Below, in pieces: positions 50,326 to 58,616 of a stretch of DNA of 64,000 nt. The notes beneath the pieces are model-generated. The model ran no database searches. It saw nothing but the letters and a program-made list of their open reading frames with translations, and was not told the DNA's origin. The DNA is from Pseudomonadota bacterium. GTDB lineage: Bacteria > Pseudomonadota > Gammaproteobacteria > UBA1113. Numbering within the stretch: the first letter of the stretch is position 1; each line of letters begins with the position of its first letter. The DNA is taken from assembly GCA_021781965.1 (NCBI GenBank), contig JAJXVU010000011.1, forward strand, positions 1 to 64,000, in the 5' to 3' direction. Made by a program: the position numbers and the translations under genes.

Positions 50326-52559
50326 CGTTTTCCTGCTCGAATTAATCCACCAAGCCCCGCTTCATCCAACACTTTTTCAACTTCCATGCGGATCAGGGCA
50401 GCATCATTAAACACTAATACGCGTTGCACTAACGCCTTAGCGCGTTCATAGGATATAGTACGTATAATCCACTTAATACGCAACAAAATACCTGCATTCA
50501 TACTCAATTGGTCAAAGCCCAAACCTAATAATAATACCGCAGCCACTGCATCGCTGGCAATTTCACCACATAAACTGATAGGTTTATGGCAAGCATGCGC
50601 TTTTTCTACTGCATGATTCAAGGTTCGCAACACGGCTGGATGTAAGCTATCAAAGCGGTCACATACCCGTGCATTGTTTCTATCTATGGCCAGAATATAT
50701 TGCACGAGATCGTTAGAACCTACGGAAAAGAAATCTACTCGTTCAGCCATTGCTTCTATTTGATAAATGGCGGCGGGCACTTCCAACATCACCCCTATTT
50801 TAGGGGCTACAATCTTAAATCCTTGCGCACTAACATCTTCATAAGCACGCTGCAATAACTGTAAGGCCTCATTGACTTCTTCTACACTGGTAACCATAGG
50901 CAGCATAATTTGTAAATTATCTAACCCCTCACTAGCGCTTAACAATGCACGCAATTGCATCAAAAAAATATCAGGGTGATCCAGCGTAAAACGAACACCA
51001 CGCCACCCTAGAAAAGGATTCTCTTCATGTATGGGTAAATAGGGTAAAGGTTTATCGCCACCTATATCCAAGGTGCGCATTGTCACTGGCCGCGGAGAAA
51101 AAGCCTGTAATATTCTTCCATATAAGTTTCGTTGCTCAGTTTCAGTAGGAAATTGTGCTTTATTCATAAAAGACATTTCGGTGCGGAACAAGCCTACTCC
51201 TGATGCAGCCACCGTTAAAGCCAAGGCAGCATCTGATTCTAAACCCGCATTTAATAATAAGGCCACTTCATGACCATCGGATGTTTGGCAAGGTAAGGAC
51301 CGTAATGCTTGCAACTCTTTGTCCAGTTCTTTTTCTTCTGCAGCCCACAGTGTATAGTCTTGCAATAATTTAGGGGGAGGGTCTACATATAAGCAACCAT
51401 GGTAACCGTCCATCACCACCAGTTTGCCATCTAACTCAGTTACAGCTAAACCCGCCGCACTCATGATGGTTGGGATGTTAAGTGCTCGCGCTAGAATAGC
51501 CGCATGTGAATTTCCTGAGCCACTGTAAGACACCACGCCACACAACAGCCCTACGGGCACATTGGCTATGTCTGCCGCCGTTAATTTTTCACCGATTAAA
51601 ATGGTTTTCTGCGGATAGTTTAAGGGCTCTTTCTTTTTTTCTTGTAAATGATATAGCACTCGTTGCCCTAGAGCCAAGATATCTTCAGCACGCTCCTTTA
51701 AATAGTGATCGGTCATGGCGGAAAATTGCATCATATGTGTTTTAATCACGCGTCGCAAAGCGCCTTCAGCCCACTGCCCTTTTTCAATCTCAGTACAAAT
51801 CCCTACTTTTAAATCCGCGCTGTTTAAAATTTGTAAGTAAGCAGAAAAAAGAACTTGCTCTTCTTTAGGCAAGGTAGACTCTAAGCGTTGTTGCAATTGT
51901 ATGATATCTAAGCGAGCCGCATCCAGAGCAGTAACAAATCGTTCTATTTCGGCATCAACATCCGTAATGTGGCGATCGGGAATGGCATCTAAATCCGCAA
52001 TAGGATAGATGATCTTAGCTTCACCTATGGCCACGCCCGCCACTGCAGGAATGCCCTGCAAACAGGTGCTTTCCAAGGGCGTTACTTCTGCGTGAAAAAT
52101 AAAACCCATGTCCTTGGCATGCATGACTGTTCCGGCTATCTGCGCCGCTAAGGTCACTAAAAAAGCTTCTTCATCTTCACTGAAAATACGGTGATTGGCT
52201 TCTTCTACGGCAATCACTCCCAATACTTGGCGATGATAGACAATCGGCACACCTAGAAAAGCAAGTTTATTGTTTTCTTCAGGCACCGTTAAATTTAAAT
52301 GCGCTACCGGCGCCACACGTTCAGCAACTAAACCCAATAAGCCATCATCCAATGCGACAGATTGCGACGGTATAGGCAATATATCGTTGTTATCAAAAGC
52401 CATCAATACGTATTTTTTGCGCTTATGATCGATCAAATAAATTCTACACAAATGCACTTGCATAGCTTCGCGCACACAACGAGCAACGACGTTCAACGCG
52501 CTCGGTAAATCACCCGCTAAATCGATTTCTTGGGCAATTTGTCGCAAGACAGTTAACAT
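50322..52559 (-). CDS. ptsP: Phosphoenolpyruvate-protein phosphotransferase PtsP (enzyme I-Ntr)
   Basis: First enzyme of the nitrogen-related phosphotransferase chain, 745 residues. N-terminal GAF domain (about 1-160), then an enzyme I module with the phospho-His in SGSGNSHAAILARAL (the usual GGxTSHAAI has changed to SGSGNSHAAI). The PEP-binding barrel has FRTEMSFMNKAQFPTE, RTLDIGGDKPLPYL and the Cys in ISLCGEIASD. Its ATG lies 7 bp inside the rppH end. It passes phosphate to NPr and EIIA-Ntr encoded elsewhere. Confidence 0.95.
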   Translation of the reverse strand: MLTVLRQIAQEIDLAGDLPSALNVVARCVREAMQVHLCRIYLIDHKRKKYVLMAFDNNDILPIPSQSVALDDGLLGLVAERVAPVAHLNLTVPEENNKLAFLGVPIVYHRQVLGVIAVEEANHRIFSEDEEAFLVTLAAQIAGTVMHAKDMGFIFHAEVTPLESTCLQGIPAVAGVAIGEAKIIYPIADLDAIPDRHITDVDAEIERFVTALDAARLDIIQLQQRLESTLPKEEQVLFSAYLQILNSADLKVGICTEIEKGQWAEGALRRVIKTHMMQFSAMTDHYLKERAEDILALGQRVLYHLQEKKKEPLNYPQKTILIGEKLTAADIANVPVGLLCGVVSYSGSGNSHAAILARALNIPTIMSAAGLAVTELDGKLVVMDGYHGCLYVDPPPKLLQDYTLWAAEEKELDKELQALRSLPCQTSDGHEVALLLNAGLESDAALALTVAASGVGLFRTEMSFMNKAQFPTETEQRNLYGRILQAFSPRPVTMRTLDIGGDKPLPYLPIHEENPFLGWRGVRFTLDHPDIFLMQLRALLSASEGLDNLQIMLPMVTSVEEVNEALQLLQRAYEDVSAQGFKIVAPKIGVMLEVPAAIYQIEAMAERVDFFSVGSNDLVQYILAIDRNNARVCDRFDSLHPAVLRTLNHAVEKAHACHKPISLCGEIASDAVAAVLLLGLGFDQLSMNAGILLRIKWIIRTISYERAKALVQRVLVFNDAALIRMEVEKVLDEAGLGGLIRAGKR

Positions 52560-53047
52560 GATGGTTCATCCAACACAAATGGCGCAAAATTTTTAAGGGC
52601 TTTAATGTAAACATTTTTTTTAAAGGCAATAACATGCTTAATGGGATACCAGTATGAAACCCAACGCCAATCGTCAAATTCGGCTTTATGGCCGGGTTGC
52701 TCTAAGCAGATATGTGTATCATCTGTCACCAATTTTAGTAAAAACCATTTCTGCTTCTGGCCTATACACAAGGGCCTAGAATGATAACGAATGAGGTCTT
52801 GTGGTAAGCGATAATATAGCCAACGCTCGGTGACACCCATGATTTCCACATCAGCTTCTTTAAGCCCCACCTCTTCTTCCAATTCGCGAAACAAGGTTTG
52901 TTCTACCGTTTCCCCCGGGTGCATGCCACCTTGCGGAAATTGCCACGCCTCTTGCCCGCGCCTTTTCGCCCACAATACTTTTTTATCTGCATTGACGATG
53001 ATAATGCCCACATTCGAGCGAAAACCACGCCGGTCGATGATAGCCAT
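52553..53047 (-). CDS. rppH: RNA pyrophosphohydrolase
   Basis: Removes pyrophosphate from mRNA 5' ends to trigger RNase E decay. 164 residues, starting MAIIDRRGFRSNVGIIIVN. The Nudix box is complete (GGMHPGETVEQTLFRELEEE, then VGL). The C-terminal region WRWVSYWYPIKHVIAFK is typical. First gene of the rppH-ptsP-VIT-TauE-lgt operon. Confidence 0.96.
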   Translation of the reverse strand: MAIIDRRGFRSNVGIIIVNADKKVLWAKRRGQEAWQFPQGGMHPGETVEQTLFRELEEEVGLKEADVEIMGVTERWLYYRLPQDLIRYHSRPLCIGQKQKWFLLKLVTDDTHICLEQPGHKAEFDDWRWVSYWYPIKHVIAFKKNVYIKALKNFAPFVLDEPSC

Positions 53048-53219
53048 GTCGTTATTTCATATTATTTAAGTTGAATAGAACCATCGTACTGCAAAGACAG
53101 GGTCCAACACAAGGTGTGGTTAAAAAATGGGCTATTTCCCGCGGATGTAGGCGCTTATAGCCCAAAATTAAGATACAATACAGGAAGTCTAAAAAAGAAC
53201 CATTAGCCGAGTATTCATT

Positions 53220-53600
53220 ATGACAGATATTATCAACATAGATACATTAAAAAAAACATTGGCTGATTTTGCCGAGATTAGAGATTGGAAAAAATACCAT
53301 AGCCCTAAAAATTTAGCCATGGCATTAACGGTAGAAGCAAGCGAGTTGCTAGAGATTTTTCAATGGATGAGTGAAGCGGAATCTTTGGCTGCTAAGGATG
53401 CTCATGAGATCAAAGAAAGTATAAGCCATGAACTTGCCGATATTATAATTTATGCGATACGCATGGCCGATCTTTTAGACATTAACCTCAATGAAGCACT
53501 TCTTAACAAAATGCTTATGAATAACGACAAGTATCCTGCTGACAAAGTAAAAGGCAGTGCTAGAAAGTATACTCATTATGCAGCCGATACCGAAGCTTAA
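53220..53600 (+). CDS. MazG-like nucleotide pyrophosphohydrolase
   Basis: 126 residues, all-alpha NTP-PPase fold. The metal-binding helices are EASELLEIFQWMSEAE and HELADIIIYAIRMADLLD (E..E...E..D pattern). WKKYHSPKNLAMAL precedes them and NDKYPADKVKGSARKY follows, as in RS21-C6/dCTPase-type enzymes that clean up non-standard dNTPs. Single gene. A small ORF begins inside its last codons. Confidence 0.85.
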   Translation: MTDIINIDTLKKTLADFAEIRDWKKYHSPKNLAMALTVEASELLEIFQWMSEAESLAAKDAHEIKESISHELADIIIYAIRMADLLDINLNEALLNKMLMNNDKYPADKVKGSARKYTHYAADTEA

Positions 53601-53730
53601 ACTAAACCAACAATGGCTGTATAAATCCATCTACCACGCGCATAAATTCTTAGGGAAGAAAATCCCAACCCCTTTAATTAAACTATCGTTCGGCATAAAA
53701 TATTACTACCGCGATTTCTTATACCCATAG
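53578..53730 (+). CDS. Small basic ORF (50 aa) overlapping the mazG-like gene
   Basis: Reads MQPIPKLKLNQQWLYKSIYH and ends in KYYYRDFLYP. It is basic and aromatic, with protein-like composition. It starts 23 bp inside the mazG-like gene, so it could be coupled to it. It may also be the tail of a lost gene. Family not recognised. Beyond it to 54002 there is only copy E and AT-rich sequence. Confidence 0.35.
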   Translation: MQPIPKLKLNQQWLYKSIYHAHKFLGKKIPTPLIKLSFGIKYYYRDFLYP

Positions 53731-53805
53731 ATTCCCATTTCTATTACACTTTTTTCTTGGAGTTGCAAATAAAATCATTTGCGGTTTTTTATCCTAAAAA
53801 TAGTT

Positions 53806-53891
53806 GTAACGGCTCTCCCCTGCTTTCTAGTGAAGATATACTTTAGTCTATCGAATATAAGTTTTTCTTACTACAAGGCGCGAGTAGTTAC
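53806..53891. mobile_element. Miniature repeat, GTAACTACTC family, copy E
   Basis: 86 bp, reversed relative to copy A. Left end GTAACGGCTC, right end GAGTAGTTAC (53882-53891), with AGTTTTTCTTAC inside. It lacks the CGGCTCGGTT hairpin. Flanks AAATAGTT (53798-53805) and ACATAGTT (53892-53899) agree at 7 of 8 bases, consistent with a decayed 8-bp target duplication. Confidence 0.78.
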
Positions 53892-54002
53892 ACATAGTTT
53901 ATTTAAATAAGATCTCTAGAACAGAAACATAGTCTCTTCTCGCATTTTATCTTCAATCCCGCTACAATGGGCTATCGCTATAGCTTAGAAGGTTTTTAAA
54001 TC

Positions 54003-55148
54003 ATGGATTTTCACTTAAATACCGAGCAAATCGCCATGCAAGACATGGTCTTTGATTTCATGCAGGAACAAATGATGCCTAAGGCCGCTATTTGGGATGA
54101 AGAACACATCTTTCCCAAAGAAGTATTGCGTCATGCAGCACAATTGGGCCTAGCCGGTATCTGTGTTGCCAGCGATGTAGGCGGCAGTGAATTAACGCGT
54201 TTAGATTATGTATTGATCTTTGAAATCTTAGCCAAGGCTTGCCCATCCACAGCGGCCTATTTATCTATACACAACATGGTAACGAGTTTAATTGATCGTT
54301 TTGGATCTCAAGAACAACGCCATCGCTTCATTCCGAAATTAACGTCATTGGAACACTTCTCAAGTTATTGTTTAACCGAACCTTCCACGGGATCGGATGC
54401 CGCCAATTTGCAAACCACCGCTACTCGCAATGGCGACCATTATATTTTAAATGGCAGCAAGGCTTTTATATCCGGCGCTGGAGAAAGTGAAATCTATCTT
54501 TGTATGGTGCGTACTGGAGTAGAAGGTGCTAAGGGTATTAGCTGTATCGTCGTAGAAAAAGATACACCTGGATTTTCTATCGGTAAAAAAGAAGTAAAAC
54601 TAGGTTGGCACAGTCAACCCACGGCCATGTTGTTTTTTGAAAACTGCCGTGTACCCATAGAAAATCGTATAGGTGAGGAGGGTCAAGGCTTTCCTATGGC
54701 TTTATCTGCTTTAAACAGTGGCCGTTTAGGTATAGCTGCTTGTTCTCTAGGCGGTGCTACAGAATGTTTTGATTTAGCACGTCGTTATACCTATGACCGC
54801 GTACAGTTTAAACAACGCTTAAGTGATCTGCAAAGTATTCAGTTTAGGCTGGCGGATATGTACACACAATTGGAAGTGGCTCGCTTAGCCGTTTATCGCG
54901 CTGCCTGTTCTTTAGATGCCAAAGACAACAAGGCGCCTGTCCATGTCGCTATGGCCAAACAACTGGCCACGGATACTGGTTTTAATGTGTGTAATGAGGC
55001 ACTGCAATTACACGGCGGTTATGGTTATTTACGCGATTATCCTATAGAACGTTATCTGCGTGATCTGCGCGTGCATCAAATTTTAGAAGGCACCAACGAA
55101 ATAATGCGTGTTATTATTGCTAAAAGTCTATTACGTGAGATGGAGTAA
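54003..55148 (+). CDS. Acyl-CoA dehydrogenase, isobutyryl-CoA dehydrogenase-like
   Basis: FAD flavoprotein of 381 residues. It has the FAD/substrate loop YCLTEPSTGSDAAN, FISGAGESEIYLCMVRTG, and the C-terminal QLHGGYGYLRDYPIERYLRD with catalytic Glu in ILEGTNEIMRV. The overall pattern is nearest to short branched/isobutyryl-CoA dehydrogenases of valine breakdown, but butyryl-CoA-type substrates are possible. The next gene, an enoyl-CoA hydratase, starts 3 bp later; together they would do two successive beta-oxidation-type steps. Confidence 0.9.
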   Translation: MDFHLNTEQIAMQDMVFDFMQEQMMPKAAIWDEEHIFPKEVLRHAAQLGLAGICVASDVGGSELTRLDYVLIFEILAKACPSTAAYLSIHNMVTSLIDRFGSQEQRHRFIPKLTSLEHFSSYCLTEPSTGSDAANLQTTATRNGDHYILNGSKAFISGAGESEIYLCMVRTGVEGAKGISCIVVEKDTPGFSIGKKEVKLGWHSQPTAMLFFENCRVPIENRIGEEGQGFPMALSALNSGRLGIAACSLGGATECFDLARRYTYDRVQFKQRLSDLQSIQFRLADMYTQLEVARLAVYRAACSLDAKDNKAPVHVAMAKQLATDTGFNVCNEALQLHGGYGYLRDYPIERYLRDLRVHQILEGTNEIMRVIIAKSLLREME

Positions 55149-55151
55149 ACA

Positions 55152-55934
55152 ATGTCATATCAAAATATATTAACCGAATTAGATCAAGATGGGATCTTAA
55201 GCATTACCCTAAATCGTGCCGACAAGCTAAATGCATTGAGCGCTGAGCTATTAGAAGAATTGTTACAGGTCATAGACCTTGCACAAAAAGATAGCCAAAC
55301 CTATAGCGTGTTGATAACCGGTGCGGGCAAAGCTTTTTGTGCTGGCGCGGATATCCGTCGTTTAGCGGAATTAGATGCCAACAGTTCCTATCATTTTGCA
55401 CGTCACGGACAACACATTTTTGACCGCTTAGAAAATTTAGGCAAACCCTCTTTAGCAGCCATCAATGGTTTTTGTTTTGGTGGGGGTTGTGAATTGGCTA
55501 TGGCAGCCACATTCCGTTTTGCGAGTCTTGAAGCACGCTTTGCTCAACCCGAAGTTAAGTTAGGTGTTATACCTGGTTTCGGCGGCACACAACGTTTACC
55601 GCGTTTAGTAGGCAAAGGCCGTGCCTTAGATATGTGTTTATCTGGTCGCACTGTAGCGGCTGAAGAAGCGCACGCCTGGGGTTTGGTCAATGCCTTACAC
55701 TCCGCAGATACTTTGTTATCCGCCGCTAAAGAGTATTTACGACAATTGCGACACTTAGCACCTATAGCCTTACAACGCACCATGGAAGCCATCCACCAAG
55801 GCTATGATTTGCCTCTAGCCGATGCGTTGCAATTAGAAGCTTTATTATTCGCACAAAGTGCCGCGACTAAGGATAAAACAGAAGGTGTGGCTGCATTTTT
55901 AGAAAAGCGCGCTGCAAAATTTGTAGGAGAGTAG
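55152..55934 (+). CDS. Enoyl-CoA hydratase/isomerase family protein
   Basis: Crotonase-fold protein, 260 residues. The oxyanion-hole segments are GKAFCAGADIRRLAEL and NGFCFGGGCELAMA; the catalytic Glu is in FAQPEVKLGVIPGFGGTQRL, where both hydratase-type glutamates seem to be present. Hydrates the enoyl-CoA made by the preceding dehydrogenase. The other enzymes of valine or fatty acid breakdown are not in this window. Confidence 0.9.
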   Translation: MSYQNILTELDQDGILSITLNRADKLNALSAELLEELLQVIDLAQKDSQTYSVLITGAGKAFCAGADIRRLAELDANSSYHFARHGQHIFDRLENLGKPSLAAINGFCFGGGCELAMAATFRFASLEARFAQPEVKLGVIPGFGGTQRLPRLVGKGRALDMCLSGRTVAAEEAHAWGLVNALHSADTLLSAAKEYLRQLRHLAPIALQRTMEAIHQGYDLPLADALQLEALLFAQSAATKDKTEGVAAFLEKRAAKFVGE

Positions 55935-56035
55935 GGGTATCTTTACTTTGTCCACTTTAAAAATCGAATTCTATCGCGGGATAGAACGGCAATAGAGTTT
56001 TTATGATAAGAAGATTATATATGGGGAAATCAACA

Positions 56036-56434
56036 ATGACATCTGATGAAACTAAAATTTTTGTAAAAGAGATTTTTAAAAATACGATTGAAAATATGGA
56101 CGCTACAGAAGAAACATATGCTCAATATTTTTCTCAAGATTACATTCAGCACGTAGATGGAAAAACACTAAACTATACGGATTTTGTTGCACATATGAAA
56201 GCACAGAAAAACGTTATAAAATCGGCTAAAGTAACTTTCAAACATATTATTACAGAGGGAGATACAGTTGCCACTGTCCATATTGTTAACGGAATTAAAA
56301 AGGACGGCGGCATCATAGAAGCTCAAGTAAATGCACTATTTAAAATCAAAAATAAAAAAATCATTTTATGTGATGAATTAACTCATCTTATCAAAGGAGA
56401 AAAATCAGATAGCGATTTAGGCTCACGTCACTAG
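56036..56434 (+). CDS. NTF2-like (SnoaL) family protein
   Basis: About 132 residues in the cone-shaped NTF2/SnoaL fold: an N-terminal helix pair (FVKEIFKNTIENMDATEETY), DYIQHVDGKTLNYTDFVAHM, and strands FKHIITEGDTVATVHIV and VNALFKIKNKKIILCDELTH. Probably an isomerase, dehydratase or binding protein. The ATG at 56036 with GGGGAAA upstream is preferred; ATGs at 56003 and 56021 are in frame. Base usage is more AT-rich than the acyl-CoA genes before it. Confidence 0.7.
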   Translation: MTSDETKIFVKEIFKNTIENMDATEETYAQYFSQDYIQHVDGKTLNYTDFVAHMKAQKNVIKSAKVTFKHIITEGDTVATVHIVNGIKKDGGIIEAQVNALFKIKNKKIILCDELTHLIKGEKSDSDLGSRH

Positions 56435-56456
56435 CCCTACACCCAAGGATGTTGTC

Positions 56457-56695
56457 ATGGCCAAACAAAAAATACTAATCAGTGCTTGTTTATTAGGTCA
56501 AAAAGTGCGTTATGATGGCAAAGATTCTTTGCACGCAGCCCATCTTGTGGTAATAGCGCTATCTACGATGGCAGTTTTTCAAAAAATCTCATCTCCGGGA
56601 TGGTTGTGACAGCAGCATTATTAACGCAACATGGTTTTATGGTGTTTAATGAAAAGCAAGTAGAAGAAGCAATTTTATTTTTTAATACGCTTTAA
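56457..56695 (+). pseudogene. DUF523 family gene with internal deletion
   Basis: Begins MAKQKILISACLLGQKVRYD, the DUF523 start. After about 30 codons the frame is lost. In another frame the family's later signature appears, CGNSAIYDGSFS, then VTAALLTQHGFMVFNEKQ and a natural TAA at 56695. The family has about 150 residues, so roughly half of the gene has been deleted between two preserved ends. Confidence 0.85.
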
Positions 56696-56698
56696 AAG

Positions 56699-56774
56699 GT
56701 AATAACTCTCTCCCTCCGCGCCCTTTCAGTCGCGGCTCGGTTCATCCGTTTGCAACCGAGCCGTGAATAGTTAC
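56699..56774. mobile_element. Miniature repeat, GTAACTACTC family, copy F
   Basis: 76 bp with ends GTAATAACTC and GAATAGTTAC and the hairpin CGGCTCGGTT (56733-56742) / AACCGAGCCG (56754-56763). Flanks TTTAAAAG and TTTTAAAG agree at 7 of 8 bases, consistent with an 8-bp target duplication. It sits between the DUF523 stop and the end of the converging 476-aa gene, where the hairpin could act as terminator. Confidence 0.8.
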
Positions 56775-56776
56775 TT

Positions 56777-58207
56777 TTAAAGTAAAACCTCCTTTTCTCT
56801 AACACTTGCCGCTGTAGAACTCGTTTCCGCTGAACCCTGAGTCCTTAACCGAATCGCAATACAGCCCCGCATAAAAGCACCATCTTCACTCAAACCCCGC
56901 TTTTTTAATTTTATGCTACACCCGGCCGCGCCAAAACGAGGATCCACATGCTGCAATGCGCTGCTTAATTTAATATTCTCTTGATTGTTTTTATAACTGT
57001 GATACGTGCAAAACTCAACGCTCTTACCAATTTTTAACCACAGTGCGTTATCTAGATTAGGCGCAATCTTTGCTAAGCCTAAACACAATTCATCTAACAA
57101 GTGCTGCTGCTCACTCAAAGCATAGGTGATGCTATAAGAGTTGCGTGTTTTACAGGCAGCAACAAAATTGGTAGGATACTGCCGACTATAATACACTGCT
57201 GCCGCATTTGGGCTGTTTAAATTAAAATAACTGGGGTGTAAAATAGTAGGGTAATATTGCGTTAAACCATATACCTCTAAAAAAACATTCTGCAAAAAAG
57301 TGCGTGGCACATATGTTTCGTCGCTGGCTGGGGCAAATCCAGGCGCAAAACCTGCAGCAATTCTATAGAGATTATGTGCGGTATCTGCAAGATATGGATC
57401 TACTTTTAAATTCTGTTTTCTTTGCACCTCCGCAATTAAATTCATTTGTAAATTTAAGTCTATCATTCCAAAATGAAATTTCATAGCGTATCGATAAAAA
57501 TAAACGTAAATTTTATACCAAGCAGGGTCATATTTTATTTTTTCTACAAAGTTATTCGAAAACAGAAGTACGCTCATGATCCAGTCACATCCCGCTGTAG
57601 GATGCTGTGCTAAATCAGCAAATAATTGTGCATGTTCATAGAGACTATCTGGTTTGCGCATTCGCTTGCCAAATTTATGACGAATATTACTAAAATGTCG
57701 TGAACAACTGATGGGAGGCAACATCATTGTCGATCTACACCCTGCTACACTCTGTAAAATAGGGCTACTTTCCACTTCATTGATGACACGCTGTGCTGAA
57801 ATAAAATCCCCCGCATGTAAAAGACGATGTGGTACCGTTAAATTATAGTGCTTATGATCAACGAATAATTCCACCGCTTTGTCTAAAATCATCGTCAACG
57901 GTGAGGAATGGGCTCCATAGCCTAAGTCATTAGAAAAATTGCGATCTAATCTAACATCGGGCTTATTTAATGGTACAAAACCACCTTGCATGGTGGGCAG
58001 AAAAGCAGTTTCATTATCCCCCAAAGTAGCGCCAAAAGGATAATATGCAATATAAAAAGCGAATTCTTCGCCTGGACTGACTTCATCAACTAAAGCGCAA
58101 AACTCAGGATTAGCAGCACGCACTCGTTCGCGTACGGTGGCCCAAGATAAGCGCACTAATCCCTTATTTTCGTCTTCGGTACTATAAATATCAGCAAAAA
58201 GTTGCAC
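56777..58207 (-). CDS. Hypothetical protein (476 aa)
   Basis: Family not recognised. It is soluble with no signal peptide or long hydrophobic segment. Features: MQLFADIYSTEDENKGLVRL at the start, a Pro/Gly-rich acidic part (VSPGEEFAFYIAYYPFGATL), a histidine- and cysteine-containing middle (LPPISCSRHFSNIRHKFGKR) and many Tyr/Phe/Asn. The start is GTG with a perfect GGAGG 7 bp upstream, and a promoter-like sequence lies 41 bp further up, so it is well set for expression. Possibly a lineage-specific host-interaction protein; nothing in the sequence proves it. Confidence 0.7.
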   Translation of the reverse strand: MQLFADIYSTEDENKGLVRLSWATVRERVRAANPEFCALVDEVSPGEEFAFYIAYYPFGATLGDNETAFLPTMQGGFVPLNKPDVRLDRNFSNDLGYGAHSSPLTMILDKAVELFVDHKHYNLTVPHRLLHAGDFISAQRVINEVESSPILQSVAGCRSTMMLPPISCSRHFSNIRHKFGKRMRKPDSLYEHAQLFADLAQHPTAGCDWIMSVLLFSNNFVEKIKYDPAWYKIYVYFYRYAMKFHFGMIDLNLQMNLIAEVQRKQNLKVDPYLADTAHNLYRIAAGFAPGFAPASDETYVPRTFLQNVFLEVYGLTQYYPTILHPSYFNLNSPNAAAVYYSRQYPTNFVAACKTRNSYSITYALSEQQHLLDELCLGLAKIAPNLDNALWLKIGKSVEFCTYHSYKNNQENIKLSSALQHVDPRFGAAGCSIKLKKRGLSEDGAFMRGCIAIRLRTQGSAETSSTAASVREKEVLL

Positions 58208-58247
58208 AACAAACCTCCGTATACGACCGTTTAGCTCTTTTTAACGT

Positions 58248-58274
58248 TTTATACTATGTCAACAATAATGTCAA
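58248..58274 (-). promoter_or_regulatory. Probable promoter of the 476-aa gene with doubled TTGACA
   Basis: On the minus strand TTGACA occurs twice (58274-58269 and 58262-58257), 12 bp apart, followed by TATAAA (58253-58248). The upstream copy is 15 bp from the -10, shorter than ideal. AACGTT flanks the set on both sides. The duplicated GTTGACAT could also be a regulator site. Confidence 0.45.
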
Positions 58275-58561
58275 CGTTTAATATGAAAATTATACATTTA
58301 AACAGTTTGCATTGAATCCAGGATAATTTACGTGAACATTCTATCTGTGAATTTTAGGTGGTAAATGTAAATGAATATGATACTGAAATAATAGGCTTTT
58401 TTGGCCTAAAGGGCTATTTCCGCTATTAAATCCCTATAAACAACCTGAAAAAGAGTTATTCTTTTTATTCGTCTTTATTTTGTCAATAAATGGATTATTA
58501 TGGACAATTTATACCCACATCATCTCCAGAAAATGAATGGCTGTGGAGATGAAAAAATAAG

Positions 58562-58590
58562 GGGTTACAAGCATGCCAGCCATCAACAGG
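58562..58590 (-). pseudogene. 29-bp remnant of an SDR gene 3' end
   Basis: The minus strand reads PVDGWHACNP, nearly the same as the C-terminal PVDGGHACNPL of the SDR gene at 60014. The DNA match is 58562-58590 against 60022-60050 with about three changes. It is a scar of a duplication or of a lost second SDR copy. The rest of 58208-58616 shows only the promoter above. Confidence 0.6.
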
Positions 58591-58616
58591 AAGTTATTTT
58601 ATTTCAGGTACAATTC

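Noticed and set aside
50322-52559. Inactive PtsP because the motif GGxTSHAAI is altered
   Set aside because: The phosphorylated His and the following AAILARA are retained; only the preceding loop differs, so loss of function is not supported.
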